From Malikia spinosa (GTDB lineage Bacteria > Pseudomonadota > Gammaproteobacteria > Burkholderiales > Burkholderiaceae_C), in the NCBI RefSeq assembly GCF_002980625.1, contig NZ_PVLR01000012.1, forward strand, positions 143,519 through 207,518: a stretch of DNA of 64,000 nucleotides, given 5' to 3'. The notes below the pieces were generated by a model, which made no database searches, was not told the origin of the DNA, and saw nothing but the letters and a program-made list of their open reading frames with translations. Made by a program: the position numbers and the translations under genes. Shown in pieces: positions 38,726 through 48,594 of this stretch (its first letter is position 1; the number at the start of each line of letters is the position of its first letter).

Positions 38726-39364
38726 ATGCTTGCAGGTTCCTCCCATACTTCTTCCGCGCACAGCGACTGGCTGCTGGTGCAGCGCACGCTGGCCGGCGAG
38801 ATGCGGGCCTTCGAGCTGCTGGTGCTCAAATACCAGTGCCGGGTCGAGCGCCTGATCGGGCGCCTGGTGCGCGACCCCGGCCTGATCGAGGACCTCGCGC
38901 AGGAGACCTTCATCCGCGCCTACCGCGCGCTGGGCCGCTTCCGTGGCGAATCGGCCTTCTACACCTGGCTCTATCGGATCGCTGTGAATACCGCCAAGCG
39001 CCAGCTCGCCGAGCTCAGGCGCGACCCGGTGCTCAGCATGAGTTCGCTCGAATCCGCTGACGAGGATGAAACTTCTGGCGCCACGCGTGAACTAATGCTG
39101 CAGGCGATCGATGACGCGACCCCGGAAGCCCTGCTGGCGAGCAAGGAAATCGCGCAGGCGGTCAATGCGGCGATGGAGGCCCTGCCAGCCGAGCTGTGCC
39201 AGGCCATCACGTTGCGCGAAATCGATGGCCTGAGCTACGAGGCGATCGCGCGCCAGCTCGACTGTCCGATCGGCACGGTCCGGTCGCGGATCTTTCGTGC
39301 CCGCGAGGCGATTTCGGCCCGCATCAAGCCGCTGCTGGAGCGCCAGGGCGGCAAGCGCTGGTAA
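38726..39364 (+). CDS. rpoE: RNA polymerase sigma factor RpoE (ECF sigma-E)
   Basis: Envelope-stress sigma factor, 212 residues. Region 2 reads FELLVLKYQCRVERLIGRLV, DLAQETFIRAYRALGRFRGESAFYTWLYRIAVNTAKR; region 4 is LPAELCQAITLREIDGLSYEAIARQLDCPIGTVRSRIFRARE. This is the classic RpoE/AlgU pattern. I start at the ATG at 38726; an ATG 12 codons earlier would add a Gly-rich lead not seen in the family. rseA and a DegP-type protease follow directly; rseB is absent. No clear sigma-E autoregulatory promoter was found in the upstream 70 bases. Confidence 0.95.
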   Translation: MLAGSSHTSSAHSDWLLVQRTLAGEMRAFELLVLKYQCRVERLIGRLVRDPGLIEDLAQETFIRAYRALGRFRGESAFYTWLYRIAVNTAKRQLAELRRDPVLSMSSLESADEDETSGATRELMLQAIDDATPEALLASKEIAQAVNAAMEALPAELCQAITLREIDGLSYEAIARQLDCPIGTVRSRIFRAREAISARIKPLLERQGGKRW

Positions 39365-39398
39365 TTTGGCCAGCCCTTGTTTTTCATTTGTGTCACCC

Positions 39399-39860
39399 AT
39401 GAACCCGCCTCAGAACCTAGACGCCATGCCGACACCATCTGCCGACGGGCGCGAGTCCCTGTCCGCCCTGGTCGACGGCGAGTGCCGGCCCGATGAGCTT
39501 GCGGTACTGCTGCAGGCCGGCCCGCAGCGCCAGGCGCTGGACGCGGCCTGGACCTCCTATCTGGCCGTCGGTGCTGCCTTGCGCCAGTCTGCCGGCGACG
39601 ACGTGCGCCCGCCCTCGACCGACTTTGCTGCCGCCGTGATGGCCCGGCTCGCCACCGAGGCCTTGCCCGGCGTGGGCGAGGTGGCCGAGATGCCGCCGCA
39701 GGTCAGGGCGCGCGCGGCCGCCAATGACGAGAGCTGGCGCTGGAAATGGGTCGCGGGCCTGGCCGCCTGCGCCGCAGTTGCCGCCTTTGGCTGGCAGTTG
39801 CTGGACCAGGAAGTGGCAGCCGGCCCCGAGCTGGCCAAGTCGCAGCCAGTGACCCGCTAG
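39399..39860 (+). CDS. rseA: Anti-sigma-E factor RseA, lacking the periplasmic domain
   Basis: Membrane anti-sigma factor holding RpoE inactive. 153 residues: an N-terminal cytosolic RseA domain with ESLSALVDGECRPDE and an AWTSYLAVGAALR helix (about 20-65), a linker, then one membrane helix at about 117-134 (WVAGLAACAAVAAFGW). Only some 19 residues follow, ending SQPVTR. E. coli RseA is 216 residues with a periplasmic domain of nearly 100 residues that carries the DegS cleavage site and binds RseB; both are missing here. The next 120 bases in all frames do not restore it in an obvious way. Start chosen at the ATG before NPPQNLD. Confidence 0.88.
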   Translation: MNPPQNLDAMPTPSADGRESLSALVDGECRPDELAVLLQAGPQRQALDAAWTSYLAVGAALRQSAGDDVRPPSTDFAAAVMARLATEALPGVGEVAEMPPQVRARAAANDESWRWKWVAGLAACAAVAAFGWQLLDQEVAAGPELAKSQPVTR

Positions 39861-39979
39861 GGCTGGGTCTTGAGCCCTGAGCCTGCGCCTTCTTGCGGCC
39901 GGGTCCTGGAGCCAGGCCTTGATCTGTCCAGGTGGCGCCCTCATCTGAAAGCGGTCATCGCTACTCTGGAGAGCTGTAC

Positions 39980-41479
39980 ATGCCGATTTCTCAATCGCTG
40001 GTCCGCCGCCTGAAATCCGGCACCCTGTTGCTGGGTGCCGCCTTCACCACGGCGACTGTCCTCTGGCAGCCGGGCCTGAGCCTGGCCCAGCCCACGAGCG
40101 CGCCTGCCGTCACCGGTTCTGCGGCACCGCGCGGACTGCCCGATTTCGCCGACCTGGCCGAGCAGGTCGGCCCTTCGGTGGTCAATATCCGGACCACCGA
40201 GAAAGTCGTGCCAGGCCAGGCCGGCAGCCAGGAAGAGCAGATGCTCGAGTTCTTCCGCCGCTTCGGCCTGCCGGTGCCGCCCGGCGCCAGCCCGCGCGGT
40301 CCGCGGCAGAATCCGGCCCCCGAGGAGCGCCCGCGCGGCGTCGGTTCGGGCTTCGTGCTGAGCTCTGATGGCACCATCATGACCAACGCCCATGTGGTCG
40401 AAGGCGCCGAGGAGGTCATCGTGACGCTGACCGACAAGCGCGAGTTCAAGGCCAAGGTCATCGGCGCCGACAAGCGCAGCGATGTCGCGGTGGTCAAAAT
40501 CGAGGCGCGCGGCCTGCAGCCGGTCAGGATCGGCGACATCGGCCGCCTGCGCGTCGGTGAGTGGGTGATGGCGATCGGCTCGCCGTTCGGGCTCGAGAGC
40601 ACGGTCACCGCCGGCATCGTCAGCGCCAAGCAGCGCGAGACTGGCGACTACCTGCCCTTCATTCAGACCGATGTCGCGATCAACCCCGGCAACTCGGGCG
40701 GGCCGCTGATCAACCTGCGCGGCGAGGTGGTCGGCATCAACAGCCAGATCTACTCGCGCTCGGGCGGCTTCCAGGGCATCTCGTTCGCGATCCCGATCGA
40801 CGAGGCGGTGCGCGTGTCGGACCAGTTGCGCGCCAGTGGCAAGGTCACGCGCGGGCGCATCGGCGTCTCGATTGCCGGCGTCGACCCGGACATCGCCGAA
40901 TCGCTCGGCTTGAAGAAGGCCGAGGGTGCGCTGGTGCGCGGCGTCGAGGAAGGCTCGCCGGCGGCCAAGGCCGGTGTTGAGGCCGGCGACATCATCGTCA
41001 AGTTCGATGGCAAGGCGGTCGAGAAATCGGCCGACCTGCCGCGCCTGGTCGGCAACACCAAGCCTGGCGCCAAGGTCGGCCTGACGGTCTGGCGCCGCGG
41101 CGCCTACAAGGAGCTGCGCCTGACCGTGGTCGCGCTCGAGGAGGAAAAGGTTGCCAAGGCGGCGGGTGCTGAGAAACCGTCGGCCAAGTCCTCGGGCGCG
41201 GCGCAGGCGCTCGGTCTGGCGCTGCGCGAGCTCGACGCCGAGGAGCGCGCCGCGCTCAAGCTGCGCGGCGGCCTGGTCGTGGTCGATGCCGCTGGCGCCG
41301 CCGCGCGCGCCGGCTTGTCCGACGGCGACGTGATCCTGGCGGTCGCGAACCGCGAAATCCTGGGTCTGAAGGACTTCGAGGCCGCGTTGGCTGGCCTCGA
41401 CAAGGGGCGTGCCGTCAACCTGCTGGTGCGCCGTGGCGACTGGGTCCAGTACTTCGTAATCAGGCCGAATTCGCGTTGA
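39980..41479 (+). CDS. mucD: DegP/MucD-type periplasmic serine protease
   Basis: Do-family protease and chaperone degrading misfolded envelope proteins. 499 residues: signal peptide (positive N-terminus, hydrophobic core, cleavage near SLAQ at 36), trypsin-like domain with H138 (TNAHVV), D168 (RSDVAV), S239 (NPGNSGGPL), then two PDZ domains (about 285-370 and 405-490). It follows rseA by 119 bp in the sigma-E operon, the position of mucD in Pseudomonas but without mucB/rseB between. Could equally be named degP or degQ. Confidence 0.93.
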   Translation: MPISQSLVRRLKSGTLLLGAAFTTATVLWQPGLSLAQPTSAPAVTGSAAPRGLPDFADLAEQVGPSVVNIRTTEKVVPGQAGSQEEQMLEFFRRFGLPVPPGASPRGPRQNPAPEERPRGVGSGFVLSSDGTIMTNAHVVEGAEEVIVTLTDKREFKAKVIGADKRSDVAVVKIEARGLQPVRIGDIGRLRVGEWVMAIGSPFGLESTVTAGIVSAKQRETGDYLPFIQTDVAINPGNSGGPLINLRGEVVGINSQIYSRSGGFQGISFAIPIDEAVRVSDQLRASGKVTRGRIGVSIAGVDPDIAESLGLKKAEGALVRGVEEGSPAAKAGVEAGDIIVKFDGKAVEKSADLPRLVGNTKPGAKVGLTVWRRGAYKELRLTVVALEEEKVAKAAGAEKPSAKSSGAAQALGLALRELDAEERAALKLRGGLVVVDAAGAAARAGLSDGDVILAVANREILGLKDFEAALAGLDKGRAVNLLVRRGDWVQYFVIRPNSR

Positions 41480-41535
41480 ACGGGCTTTTGCCTACAATCG
41501 AGCCTTAGCTTCTGTATAGCCAGACTCCGGCTCTG

Positions 41536-41568
41536 GGCGCGTCAATTCCTGGCGCGCCTGTTTTTTTG
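41536..41568 (+). terminator. Terminator-like hairpin upstream of lepA
   Basis: GGCGCG (41536-41541) and CGCGCC (41553-41558) pair around an 11-base loop and are followed by GTTTTTTTG. It lies 57 bp after mucD and 45 bp before lepA. A second small hairpin, CCAGA/TCTGG, precedes it. It should end sigma-E operon transcripts, or partly attenuate lepA. Confidence 0.75.
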
Positions 41569-41612
41569 TTGGGCAGCCTGCCCGCCCCGCTGGACAAGTC
41601 CGACCGCCCGCG

Positions 41613-43424
41613 ATGAACCACATTCGAAATTTCTCCATCATTGCCCACATCGACCACGGCAAGTCCACCCTGGCCGATCGACTGATCTCGCGCTGCGGGG
41701 GGCTGAGCGACCGCGAAATGAGCGAGCAGGTGCTCGACTCGATGGACCTCGAGAAGGAGCGCGGCATCACGATCAAGGCCCAGACTGCCGCGCTGCAGTA
41801 CAAGGCCCGCGATGGCCAGATCTACAACCTGAACCTGATCGACACCCCCGGCCACGTCGACTTCTCCTACGAAGTCAGCCGCTCGCTGTCGGCCTGTGAA
41901 GGCGCGCTGCTGGTGGTCGATGCGTCCCAGGGCGTGGAAGCCCAGACCGTGGCCAACTGCTACACCGCGCTCGACCTCGGCGTGCATGTGCTGCCGGTGC
42001 TCAACAAGATGGATCTGCCCAACGCCGATCCCGACAACGCCCGCGCCGAGATCGAGGACGTGATCGGCATCGACGCGACCGACGCGATCCCCTGTTCGGC
42101 CAAGACCGGCATGGGCATCGACGAGATCCTCGAGCTGGTCGTGGCCCAGGTGCCGCCGCCCAAGGGCAACCCGGACGGCCCGCTGCGCGCGATGATCGTC
42201 GACAGCTGGTTTGACGCCTATGTCGGCGTCGTGATGCTGGTGCGCGTGGTCGACGGTACGCTGAACCGCGGCGACAAGATCAAGCTGATGGCGACCGAGG
42301 CGCTCTACAACGCCGAAAAGCTCGGCGTCTTCACGCCGCACAACGAGCCGCGTCCGGCGCTCAGGGCGGGCGAGGTCGGCTACATCATCGCCGGCATCAA
42401 GGAGCTGACGGCGGCCAAGGTCGGCGACACCATCACCGCCATCAAGACCAGCAGCGGCGCCAACCTGCCGTTCGCGACCGAGGCGCTGCCGGGCTTCAAG
42501 GAAGTCCAGCCCCAGGTGTTCGCCGGCCTGTACCCGACCGAGGCCAGCGAATACGACTCGCTGCGCGACGCGCTCGAGAAGCTGCAGCTCAACGACGCGG
42601 CGCTGCGCTACGAGCCCGAGGTGTCGCAGGCGCTGGGCTTCGGTTTCCGCTGCGGCTTCCTGGGCCTGCTGCACATGGAGATCGTGCAGGAGCGCCTCGA
42701 GCGCGAGTTCGACCAGGACCTGATCACGACCGCGCCGAGCGTGGTCTACCAGGTCGCCAAGGGCGACGGCGAGATCATCATGGTCGAGAACCCGTCCAAG
42801 ATGCCCGACCAGGGCCGGATCCAGGAGATCCGCGAGCCGATCGTCACGGTCCACCTCTACATGCCGCAGGAATATGTCGGCGCCGTCATGACGCTGGCGA
42901 ACCAGAAGCGCGGCGTGCAGATGAACATGGCCTACCACGGCAAGCAGGTCATGCTGACCTACGAACTGCCGCTGGGCGAGATCGTGCTCGACTTCTTCGA
43001 CAAGCTGAAATCCGTCAGCCGCGGCTACGCCTCGATGGACTACGAGTTCAAGGAGTACCGCGCCTCCGACGTGGTCAAGGTCGACATCCTGCTCAACGGC
43101 GAGAAGGTCGATGCGCTGTCGATCATCGTCCACCGCAGCCAGTCGGCCTACCGCGCCCGCGCCGTGGTCGCCAAGATGCGCGAGATCATCAGCCGCCAGC
43201 AGTTCGACGTCGCGATCCAGGCCGCCATCGGCGCCAACATCATCGCGCGCGAGACCGTCAAGGCGCTGCGCAAGAACGTGCTGGCCAAGTGCTATGGTGG
43301 CGACATCAGCCGCAAGAAGAAGCTGCTCGAGAAGCAGAAGGCCGGCAAGAAGCGCATGAAGCAGATCGGCTCGGTCGAGGTGCCGCAGGAAGCCTTCCTG
43401 GCCATCCTGCAGGTGGAGGAATGA
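41613..43424 (+). CDS. lepA: Elongation factor 4 (LepA)
   Basis: Ribosome-bound GTPase, 603 residues, thought to act on stalled or assembling ribosomes. G1 is AHIDHGKST (11-19), with [10 protein letters not shown] (G2), DTPGHVDF (G3) and NKMDLP (G4); the LepA-specific C-terminal domain includes [25 protein letters not shown]. The lepA-lepB overlap at its end is universal in proteobacteria, where the first gene was named for its position before the leader peptidase. Confidence 0.98.
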   Translation: MNHIRNFSIIAHIDHGKSTLADRLISRCGGLSDREMSEQVLDSMDLEKERGITIKAQTAALQYKARDGQIYNLNLIDTPGHVDFSYEVSRSLSACEGALLVVDASQGVEAQTVANCYTALDLGVHVLPVLNKMDLPNADPDNARAEIEDVIGIDATDAIPCSAKTGMGIDEILELVVAQVPPPKGNPDGPLRAMIVDSWFDAYVGVVMLVRVVDGTLNRGDKIKLMATEALYNAEKLGVFTPHNEPRPALRAGEVGYIIAGIKELTAAKVGDTITAIKTSSGANLPFATEALPGFKEVQPQVFAGLYPTEASEYDSLRDALEKLQLNDAALRYEPEVSQALGFGFRCGFLGLLHMEIVQERLEREFDQDLITTAPSVVYQVAKGDGEIIMVENPSKMPDQGRIQEIREPIVTVHLYMPQEYVGAVMTLANQKRGVQMNMAYHGKQVMLTYELPLGEIVLDFFDKLKSVSRGYASMDYEFKEYRASDVVKVDILLNGEKVDALSIIVHRSQSAYRARAVVAKMREIISRQQFDVAIQAAIGANIIARETVKALRKNVLAKCYGGDISRKKKLLEKQKAGKKRMKQIGSVEVPQEAFLAILQVEE

Positions 43425-44404
43425 TGAGCGACGACAAGATGGCGACGCTGACCGGCATCCTGCTGGCGGCTTTCGGCGGCTATGGCCTGGCCTGGTACCT
43501 GGGTCTGGCCGAGGGCAACTTCGCGTTGCTGCTGTTCCTGGTCACGGTCGTGACCGGCATCTACTGGGTGGCCGAGAAGCGGATCTTCCTGCCGCGCCGC
43601 CGCGCCGCCGCCGAGCAACTGGTGGCCGAACAGGCGCGTCGCAGCGCCGAGCTCGAGCGCATGGGCGTCAAGGCCGACAGCATCGACATCGCCGATGCGC
43701 AGCACAAGCTGCTGGCCCAGCCCTGGTGGTTGGACTGGACCGCCGGCCTGTTCCCGGTGATCGTGGTGGTGTTCCTGCTGCGCAGCTTCCTGTTCGAGCC
43801 GTTCAAGATTCCCTCGGGCTCGATGATTCCGACCCTGCGCGTGGGCGACCTGATCCTGGTCAACAAGTTCCATTACGGCGTGCGCCTGCCGGTGCTCCAC
43901 ACCAAGGTGCTGGCCAACAACGAGCCGCAGCGCGGCGACGTGATGGTGTTCCGCTACCCGCCGCAGCCCAGCCTGGACTACATCAAGCGCGTGGTGGGTG
44001 TGCCGGGCGACGAGGTGGCCTACCTGAACAAGCGCCTGACCGTCAACGGCCAGCCCGTTCCCACCGCCAGCGCGCCCGAGTTCTTCGACTCCGACTCGAT
44101 GCGCTATGCCCGTCAGTTCGAGGAGCGCCATGGTGGCAAGACCTACCACACGCTCAACGACGACGAGCGTCCGGCCTTCATCCCCGGCGCCAGCGACTTC
44201 CCGTACAAGGACCAATGCCGCTACAGCGTCGAGGGCGTGGTCTGCAAGGTGCCGGCCGGCCACTATTTCATGATGGGCGACAATCGCGACAATTCGCTCG
44301 ACTCGCGCTACTGGGGCTTCGTGCCCGAGGCCAACATCGTTGGCAAGGCCTTCTTCGTCTGGATGAATTTCGGCGACCTGGGCCGCATCGGCGCCTTCGA
44401 GTGA
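43424..44404 (+). CDS. lepB: Signal peptidase I
   Basis: Removes signal peptides from exported proteins at the outer face of the inner membrane. 326 residues. Two N-terminal membrane helices (about 8-50, 105-122) precede the catalytic domain; the serine/lysine dyad is S133 in PSGSMIPTL and K188 in YIKRVVGVPGDEV, with GDNRDNSLDSRYWG as the later box. Two tandem ATG codons (43421, 43424) both suit the GGAGG upstream; I take the second because its spacing is better. It overlaps the lepA stop. Confidence 0.96.
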   Translation: MSDDKMATLTGILLAAFGGYGLAWYLGLAEGNFALLLFLVTVVTGIYWVAEKRIFLPRRRAAAEQLVAEQARRSAELERMGVKADSIDIADAQHKLLAQPWWLDWTAGLFPVIVVVFLLRSFLFEPFKIPSGSMIPTLRVGDLILVNKFHYGVRLPVLHTKVLANNEPQRGDVMVFRYPPQPSLDYIKRVVGVPGDEVAYLNKRLTVNGQPVPTASAPEFFDSDSMRYARQFEERHGGKTYHTLNDDERPAFIPGASDFPYKDQCRYSVEGVVCKVPAGHYFMMGDNRDNSLDSRYWGFVPEANIVGKAFFVWMNFGDLGRIGAFE

Positions 44405-44460
44405 TGGGCAATCCGCCCGCCAGCCATTAAGATGCGGGCAGGATGGCATTCGGGAGGGCG

Positions 44461-44805
44461 ATGATGAAAACCAGAGAACGCGGCTTGGGCCTGGTCAGTC
44501 TGATCCTGGTCAGCGCGATGGTGGTGGCGCTCGGAGCGGTGCTGGTACGCATCGTTCCGACCGTGATCGAGTACCAGTCTATCCAGCGCGCCGCCCAGCG
44601 CGCCTCACAGGGCGGCACCGTGGCCGAGGTCCGCAGCCTGTTCGACAAGGCGGCCGCCATCGATGACATCAGCTCGATCGACGGCCGCGACCTCGAGATC
44701 AGCAAGCAGAACGACCGGGTGATCGTCGAGTTCGCCTACGAACGCGAGATCCATCTGGCCGGCCCCGCCTGGCTGGTCATGCGTTATTCCGGCCGCTCGA
44801 AGTGA
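44461..44805 (+). CDS. DUF4845 single-pass membrane protein
   Basis: 114 residues. One hydrophobic helix near the N-terminus (GLGLVSLILVSAMVVALGAVLVRIVP) leads into a soluble domain with IEYQSIQRAAQRA, VRSLFDKAAAIDDISSIDGRDLEI and VEFAYEREIHLAGPAWLVMRYSG, the DUF4845 pattern. The family has no known activity but is almost always placed between lepB and rnc, as here. An AGGG-rich ribosome site precedes the ATG pair at 44461/44464. Confidence 0.87.
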   Translation: MMKTRERGLGLVSLILVSAMVVALGAVLVRIVPTVIEYQSIQRAAQRASQGGTVAEVRSLFDKAAAIDDISSIDGRDLEISKQNDRVIVEFAYEREIHLAGPAWLVMRYSGRSK

Positions 44806-44833
44806 GCGCCGGCCTGAAGGGAATACACAGCTT

Positions 44834-45514
44834 TTGAATGCCGATTTGCTGGCGCTGCAACAGCGCCTGGGATACCGTTTTACTTCCGTCCCGCTGCTTG
44901 AGCGGGCGCTGACCCACCGCAGCCATTGCGCCGATCACTACGAGCGGCTCGAGTTCCTGGGCGACTCGGTGCTGAGCCTGGCCGTCTCGGGCCTGCTCTA
45001 TGAAAGACTGAGCCGCCAGCACGAGGGCGAGCTCTCGCGCATCCGCGCCAACCTGGTCAAGGAAGACACGCTGGCGGGCATCGCCGCCACGCTGGCCCTC
45101 TCGGGCCTGCTGCGCCTGGGCGAGGGCGAACTGCGCTCGGGTGGCCAGCGCAAGCCCTCCATCCTGGCCGACGTGGTCGAGGCCCTCATCGGCGCGGTCT
45201 ACCTCGATGCTGGCTTCGCCCAGGCCGAGGCACTGGTGCGCCGGCTCTACCAGGATGTCGACATCAATCCGGCCATGAGCGCGAGCAGCAAGGATGCCAA
45301 GACTGCCCTGCAGGAATGGCTGCAGAGCCGCAAGATGAAGCTGCCGACCTACCGCGTGACCGCAATCAAGGGCGAGGCGCATCGCCAGACCTTCGAGGTC
45401 GAGTGCGAGATCGAGTCCGGCCAGCGCCAACCCGGCAGCGGCGTCTCGCGCCGCGCCGCCGAGCAGGCCGCCGCGGCAGCCCTGCTGCAACAACTGAACA
45501 AGAATCCGAAATGA
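44834..45514 (+). CDS. rnc: Ribonuclease III
   Basis: Cuts double-stranded RNA in rRNA processing and regulation. 226 residues. Catalytic helix [14 protein letters not shown] contains E40 and D44; a second acidic patch is [13 protein letters not shown]. The dsRNA-binding domain spans about 153-222 ([13 protein letters not shown] ... [10 protein letters not shown]). Translation starts at a TTG (44834): the only nearby ATG, at 44838, is out of frame. A rare start keeps RNase III level low in line with its known autoregulation, though that is inference. era overlaps the stop. Confidence 0.96.
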   Translation: MNADLLALQQRLGYRFTSVPLLERALTHRSHCADHYERLEFLGDSVLSLAVSGLLYERLSRQHEGELSRIRANLVKEDTLAGIAATLALSGLLRLGEGELRSGGQRKPSILADVVEALIGAVYLDAGFAQAEALVRRLYQDVDINPAMSASSKDAKTALQEWLQSRKMKLPTYRVTAIKGEAHRQTFEVECEIESGQRQPGSGVSRRAAEQAAAAALLQQLNKNPK

Positions 45515-46536
45515 GCCGACCCCTTACTCCCAAGTCCGATCCCGCCGCCAAGTCCATGCCGAACCAGGACCTCGACGCCATGCTGGCCGGCGCGCTGCGC
45601 AAGTCCAGCAAGGCGCAAGCCACAGCCCCCGAAGCCGAACCGGCCGAGCCGCTGGGCCCCAAGCGCTGCGGCTATATCGCGATCGTCGGCAAGCCCAACG
45701 TCGGCAAGTCCACGCTGCTCAATGCACTGGTGGGCCAGAAGGTCAGCATCACCTCGAGCAAGGCTCAGACCACGCGCCACCGCATCACCGGCCTGCGCAC
45801 GCTGGGCGCGACCCAGTTCGTCTTCGTCGATACGCCGGGCTTCCAGACCCGGCACGGCAATGCGCTGAACCGCTCGCTCAACAAGACCGTGCTCGGCGCG
45901 GTGACCGATGTCGACCTGATCGTGTTCGTGGTCGAGGCCGGCAACTTCCATTCGGCCGATGCCAAGGTGCTTGAGCTGCTGCCCAAGAACATCCCGGTCA
46001 TCCTGCTGGCCAACAAGCTCGACATGGTGCACCGCCGCGCCGAACTGGCGCCCTGGCTGGCCGAGATGCAACAGCGCCATCCCTTTGCCGAATTCGTGCC
46101 GATGTCGGCCAAGAGCGCCAAGGACGTGCAGCGCTTCTACGCCATCTGCGAGAAATACCTGCCCGAGCAGGATTGGATACACGATGCCGACGACCTGACT
46201 GACCGCAGCGAGCGCTTCATGGCGGCCGAGATGGTGCGCGAGAAGCTGTTCCGCCTGACCGGTGACGAGCTGCCCTACACCTCGACCGTCATCATCGACA
46301 AGTTCGAGGAAGAGGGCAAGCTGCGCCGCATCGCCGCGACCATCGTGGTCGAGCGCGACGGCCACAAGGGCATGGTGATCGGCGACAAGGGCGAGAAGCT
46401 CAAGCGCATCGGCACCGAGGCGCGCCAGGAGCTGGAAAAGCTCTGGGGCGGCAAGGTCTTCCTTGAGCTCTGGGTCAAGGTGCGCTCCGGCTGGGCCGAC
46501 GACGACGCCCGCGTGCGCAGCTTCGGCTACGAGTAA
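45511..46536 (+). CDS. era: GTPase Era, with N-terminal extension
   Basis: GTPase that binds 16S rRNA and the 30S subunit during assembly. G1 GKPNVGKST (60-68), DTPGFQ, NKLDMV in the G domain, then a KH domain near residues 235-330 with [22 protein letters not shown]. At 341 residues it is about 40 longer than E. coli Era because of an N-terminal stretch, residues 1-50, rich in Ala, Pro, Lys and Ser and probably disordered. It overlaps rnc by four bases and is followed by recO 14 bp on, the order rnc-era-recO being common to proteobacteria. Confidence 0.96.
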   Translation: MSRPLTPKSDPAAKSMPNQDLDAMLAGALRKSSKAQATAPEAEPAEPLGPKRCGYIAIVGKPNVGKSTLLNALVGQKVSITSSKAQTTRHRITGLRTLGATQFVFVDTPGFQTRHGNALNRSLNKTVLGAVTDVDLIVFVVEAGNFHSADAKVLELLPKNIPVILLANKLDMVHRRAELAPWLAEMQQRHPFAEFVPMSAKSAKDVQRFYAICEKYLPEQDWIHDADDLTDRSERFMAAEMVREKLFRLTGDELPYTSTVIIDKFEEEGKLRRIAATIVVERDGHKGMVIGDKGEKLKRIGTEARQELEKLWGGKVFLELWVKVRSGWADDDARVRSFGYE

Positions 46537-46550
46537 GCGCTGGCGCGCCG

Positions 46551-47369
46551 ATGGCCAGCCCCAGGCCCAAGCTGCCGCGCGTCCACGAGGAGCCGGCCTA
46601 TGTGCTGCACCGCCATGACTGGAGCGAATCCAGCCTGATCCTGGAGGTGTTCAGCCGTCGCCATGGCCGGGTCGCGCTGGTGGCCAAGGGCGTCAAGCGT
46701 CCGACCTCCCAGTACCGGCCGGTGCTGTTGCCGCTGCAGCCGCTGCGCCTGGGCTGGGGCGGCGATGCCGAGGTCCGCACGCTGAGCAGCGCGCAGTGGC
46801 AGGGCGGGCATGTGATGCCCTCGGGCGACAAGCTGCTGGCGGGCTATTACCTCAACGAGCTGCTGCTCAAGCTGCTCGCGCGCGATGACGCGCACCCCCA
46901 GCTGTTCGACCATTACGCCGATGCGGTGCTGGCGCTGGCCGAGGGCCAGGAAGCGCAGGCCGCCGTGGTGCGCGCCTTCGAGCTGCTGATCCTGCGCGAG
47001 GCCGGCCTACTGCCGGCGCTCGACCTCGAGTGTGCCAGCCTGGCGCAGTTGCTACCCGACGCCCATTACCGGCTCGAGCCCGAGGCCGGCCTGCGCCTGG
47101 TCCCGGCAGCGGGTGGCCTGCCGCCCCAAGCCCATCACGCCTTGCCGGGCGAGTCCTGGCTGGCAGTGCAGGCGGCGCTGGACGACCCCCATCCCTTTGC
47201 CGCGCTGCTGCGGGTCTGCCATGGCGCGCGTGGCAATGCCTTGCGCCAGCCACTGCGCCAGCTGCTGCACTACCATAGCGGCGTGCGCGTGTTCCAGACC
47301 CGCCAGCTGATGCTGGACGTACGGCGCCTGCGGCCTTTGCACCCGCCTGAACCCTTACCGACACCATGA
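46551..47369 (+). CDS. recO: DNA repair protein RecO
   Basis: Loads RecA onto SSB-coated DNA together with RecR in gap repair. 272 residues: an N-terminal OB fold ([42 protein letters not shown] in pieces) and an all-helical C-terminal domain with [25 protein letters not shown]. The zinc-finger cysteines of the Deinococcus protein are absent, as in E. coli RecO. Its stop overlaps the pdxJ start by four bases. Confidence 0.94.
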   Translation: MASPRPKLPRVHEEPAYVLHRHDWSESSLILEVFSRRHGRVALVAKGVKRPTSQYRPVLLPLQPLRLGWGGDAEVRTLSSAQWQGGHVMPSGDKLLAGYYLNELLLKLLARDDAHPQLFDHYADAVLALAEGQEAQAAVVRAFELLILREAGLLPALDLECASLAQLLPDAHYRLEPEAGLRLVPAAGGLPPQAHHALPGESWLAVQAALDDPHPFAALLRVCHGARGNALRQPLRQLLHYHSGVRVFQTRQLMLDVRRLRPLHPPEPLPTP

Positions 47370-48154
47370 ACCCCACCGCCTCCCTGCTCAGCGTCCAGCC
47401 TGCCGCCAGCCTACCGACCGCCTTGTCCGTCAACGTCAACAAGGTCGCGCTGGTGCGCAACACCCGCCACCTGGGCATCCCGAGCGTCACGCGTGCCGCG
47501 CAGCAATGCCTGGAGGCCGGCGCGCAGGGCATCACCGTGCACCCGCGCCCGGACGCCCGCCATATCCGCGAGCAGGATGTGTTCGACCTGCAGGCCCTGC
47601 TGCAGGACTGGCCGCAGCGCGAGTTCAACATCGAAGGCAATCCGTTCCACAACCTGATGGAGATCGTGCGCCAGGTGCGGCCGCAGCAGGCCACCTTCGT
47701 GCCCGACAGCGAAGGCCAGTTCACCAGCGACCATGGCTGGAACCTGGCGCAGGACGGCGAGCGCCTGCGCCCGCTGATCGCTGAATGCCGCACGCTGGGC
47801 GTGCGCGTCAGCCTGTTCATGGACCCGGTGCCCGAGGCGATGGCGCAGGTCAGGGCGCTGGGGGCTGACCGCATCGAGCTCTACACCGAGCCCTACGCGG
47901 CCGCCTGGGGCCATGCGACCCAGGCCGAGCAGCTCGAGCGCTACCGCGCCGCGGCCCAGGCCGCGCTCGACGCCGGCCTCGGCATCAACGCCGGCCATGA
48001 CCTGAACCGCGACAACCTGGCCGATTTCCTGCGCGGGGTGCCGGGGGTGGCCGAGGTCTCGATCGGACACGCGCTGATCGCCGATGCGCTCGAACTCGGC
48101 TACGGTGCCACCGTGCGCGCCTACCTGGACTGCATCCTGGCCGCACGCGCCTGA
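47366..48154 (+). CDS. pdxJ: Pyridoxine 5'-phosphate synthase
   Basis: Joins 1-deoxyxylulose 5-phosphate and 3-amino-2-oxopropyl phosphate to pyridoxine 5'-phosphate. 262 residues, TIM barrel. [15 protein letters not shown] starts the barrel; [13 protein letters not shown] and FNIEGNP supply active-site residues; ELYTEPYA and the C-terminal [12 protein letters not shown] close it. The N-terminus carries about 20 extra residues before LSVN. Overlaps recO; acpS follows after 17 bp. Confidence 0.96.
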   Translation: MNPTASLLSVQPAASLPTALSVNVNKVALVRNTRHLGIPSVTRAAQQCLEAGAQGITVHPRPDARHIREQDVFDLQALLQDWPQREFNIEGNPFHNLMEIVRQVRPQQATFVPDSEGQFTSDHGWNLAQDGERLRPLIAECRTLGVRVSLFMDPVPEAMAQVRALGADRIELYTEPYAAAWGHATQAEQLERYRAAAQAALDAGLGINAGHDLNRDNLADFLRGVPGVAEVSIGHALIADALELGYGATVRAYLDCILAARA

Positions 48155-48171
48155 ACCCAGCAGCCCGGACC

Positions 48172-48594
48172 ATGATCTACGGCATCGGCACCGACATCTG
48201 CGACGTGCGCCGCATCCGCGACAGCCTCTCGCGCCACGGCGAGCGCTTCGCCGAGAAGATCCTCAGCGAGGCCGAGCTGGCGACCTGGCGCTCACGCAGC
48301 GAGCGCTGGCCCGAGCGCGGCGTGCGCTACCTGGCGACCCGCTTCTCGGCCAAGGAAGCCTTCAGCAAGGCGATCGGCATGGGGATGCGCATGCCGATGA
48401 CCTGGCGCGATTGCGAGATCGCCAAGCTGCCCAGCGGCCAGCCCGTGATCTTGCTGCACCGTGGCCTGAAGGACTGGTTCGAGGGCCAGGGCCTGAACGC
48501 CCATGTCAGCGTCACCGACGAAACCGATTACGCCGCCAGCTTCGTGGTGGTGGAGCGCAAAGGCGGCGAAACCCTGCCATCAGGAACGATATGA
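48172..48594 (+). CDS. acpS: Holo-ACP synthase
   Basis: Attaches 4'-phosphopantetheine from CoA to Ser37 of AcpP (gene at 36.6 kb). 140 residues. [14 protein letters not shown] binds metal through its Asp, and [17 protein letters not shown] is the second conserved box with the catalytic E and [18 protein letters not shown] forms the C-terminal strand. The stop overlaps nagZ (ATGA). pdxJ-acpS is one of the most constant gene pairs in beta- and gammaproteobacteria. Confidence 0.96.
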   Translation: MIYGIGTDICDVRRIRDSLSRHGERFAEKILSEAELATWRSRSERWPERGVRYLATRFSAKEAFSKAIGMGMRMPMTWRDCEIAKLPSGQPVILLHRGLKDWFEGQGLNAHVSVTDETDYAASFVVVERKGGETLPSGTI

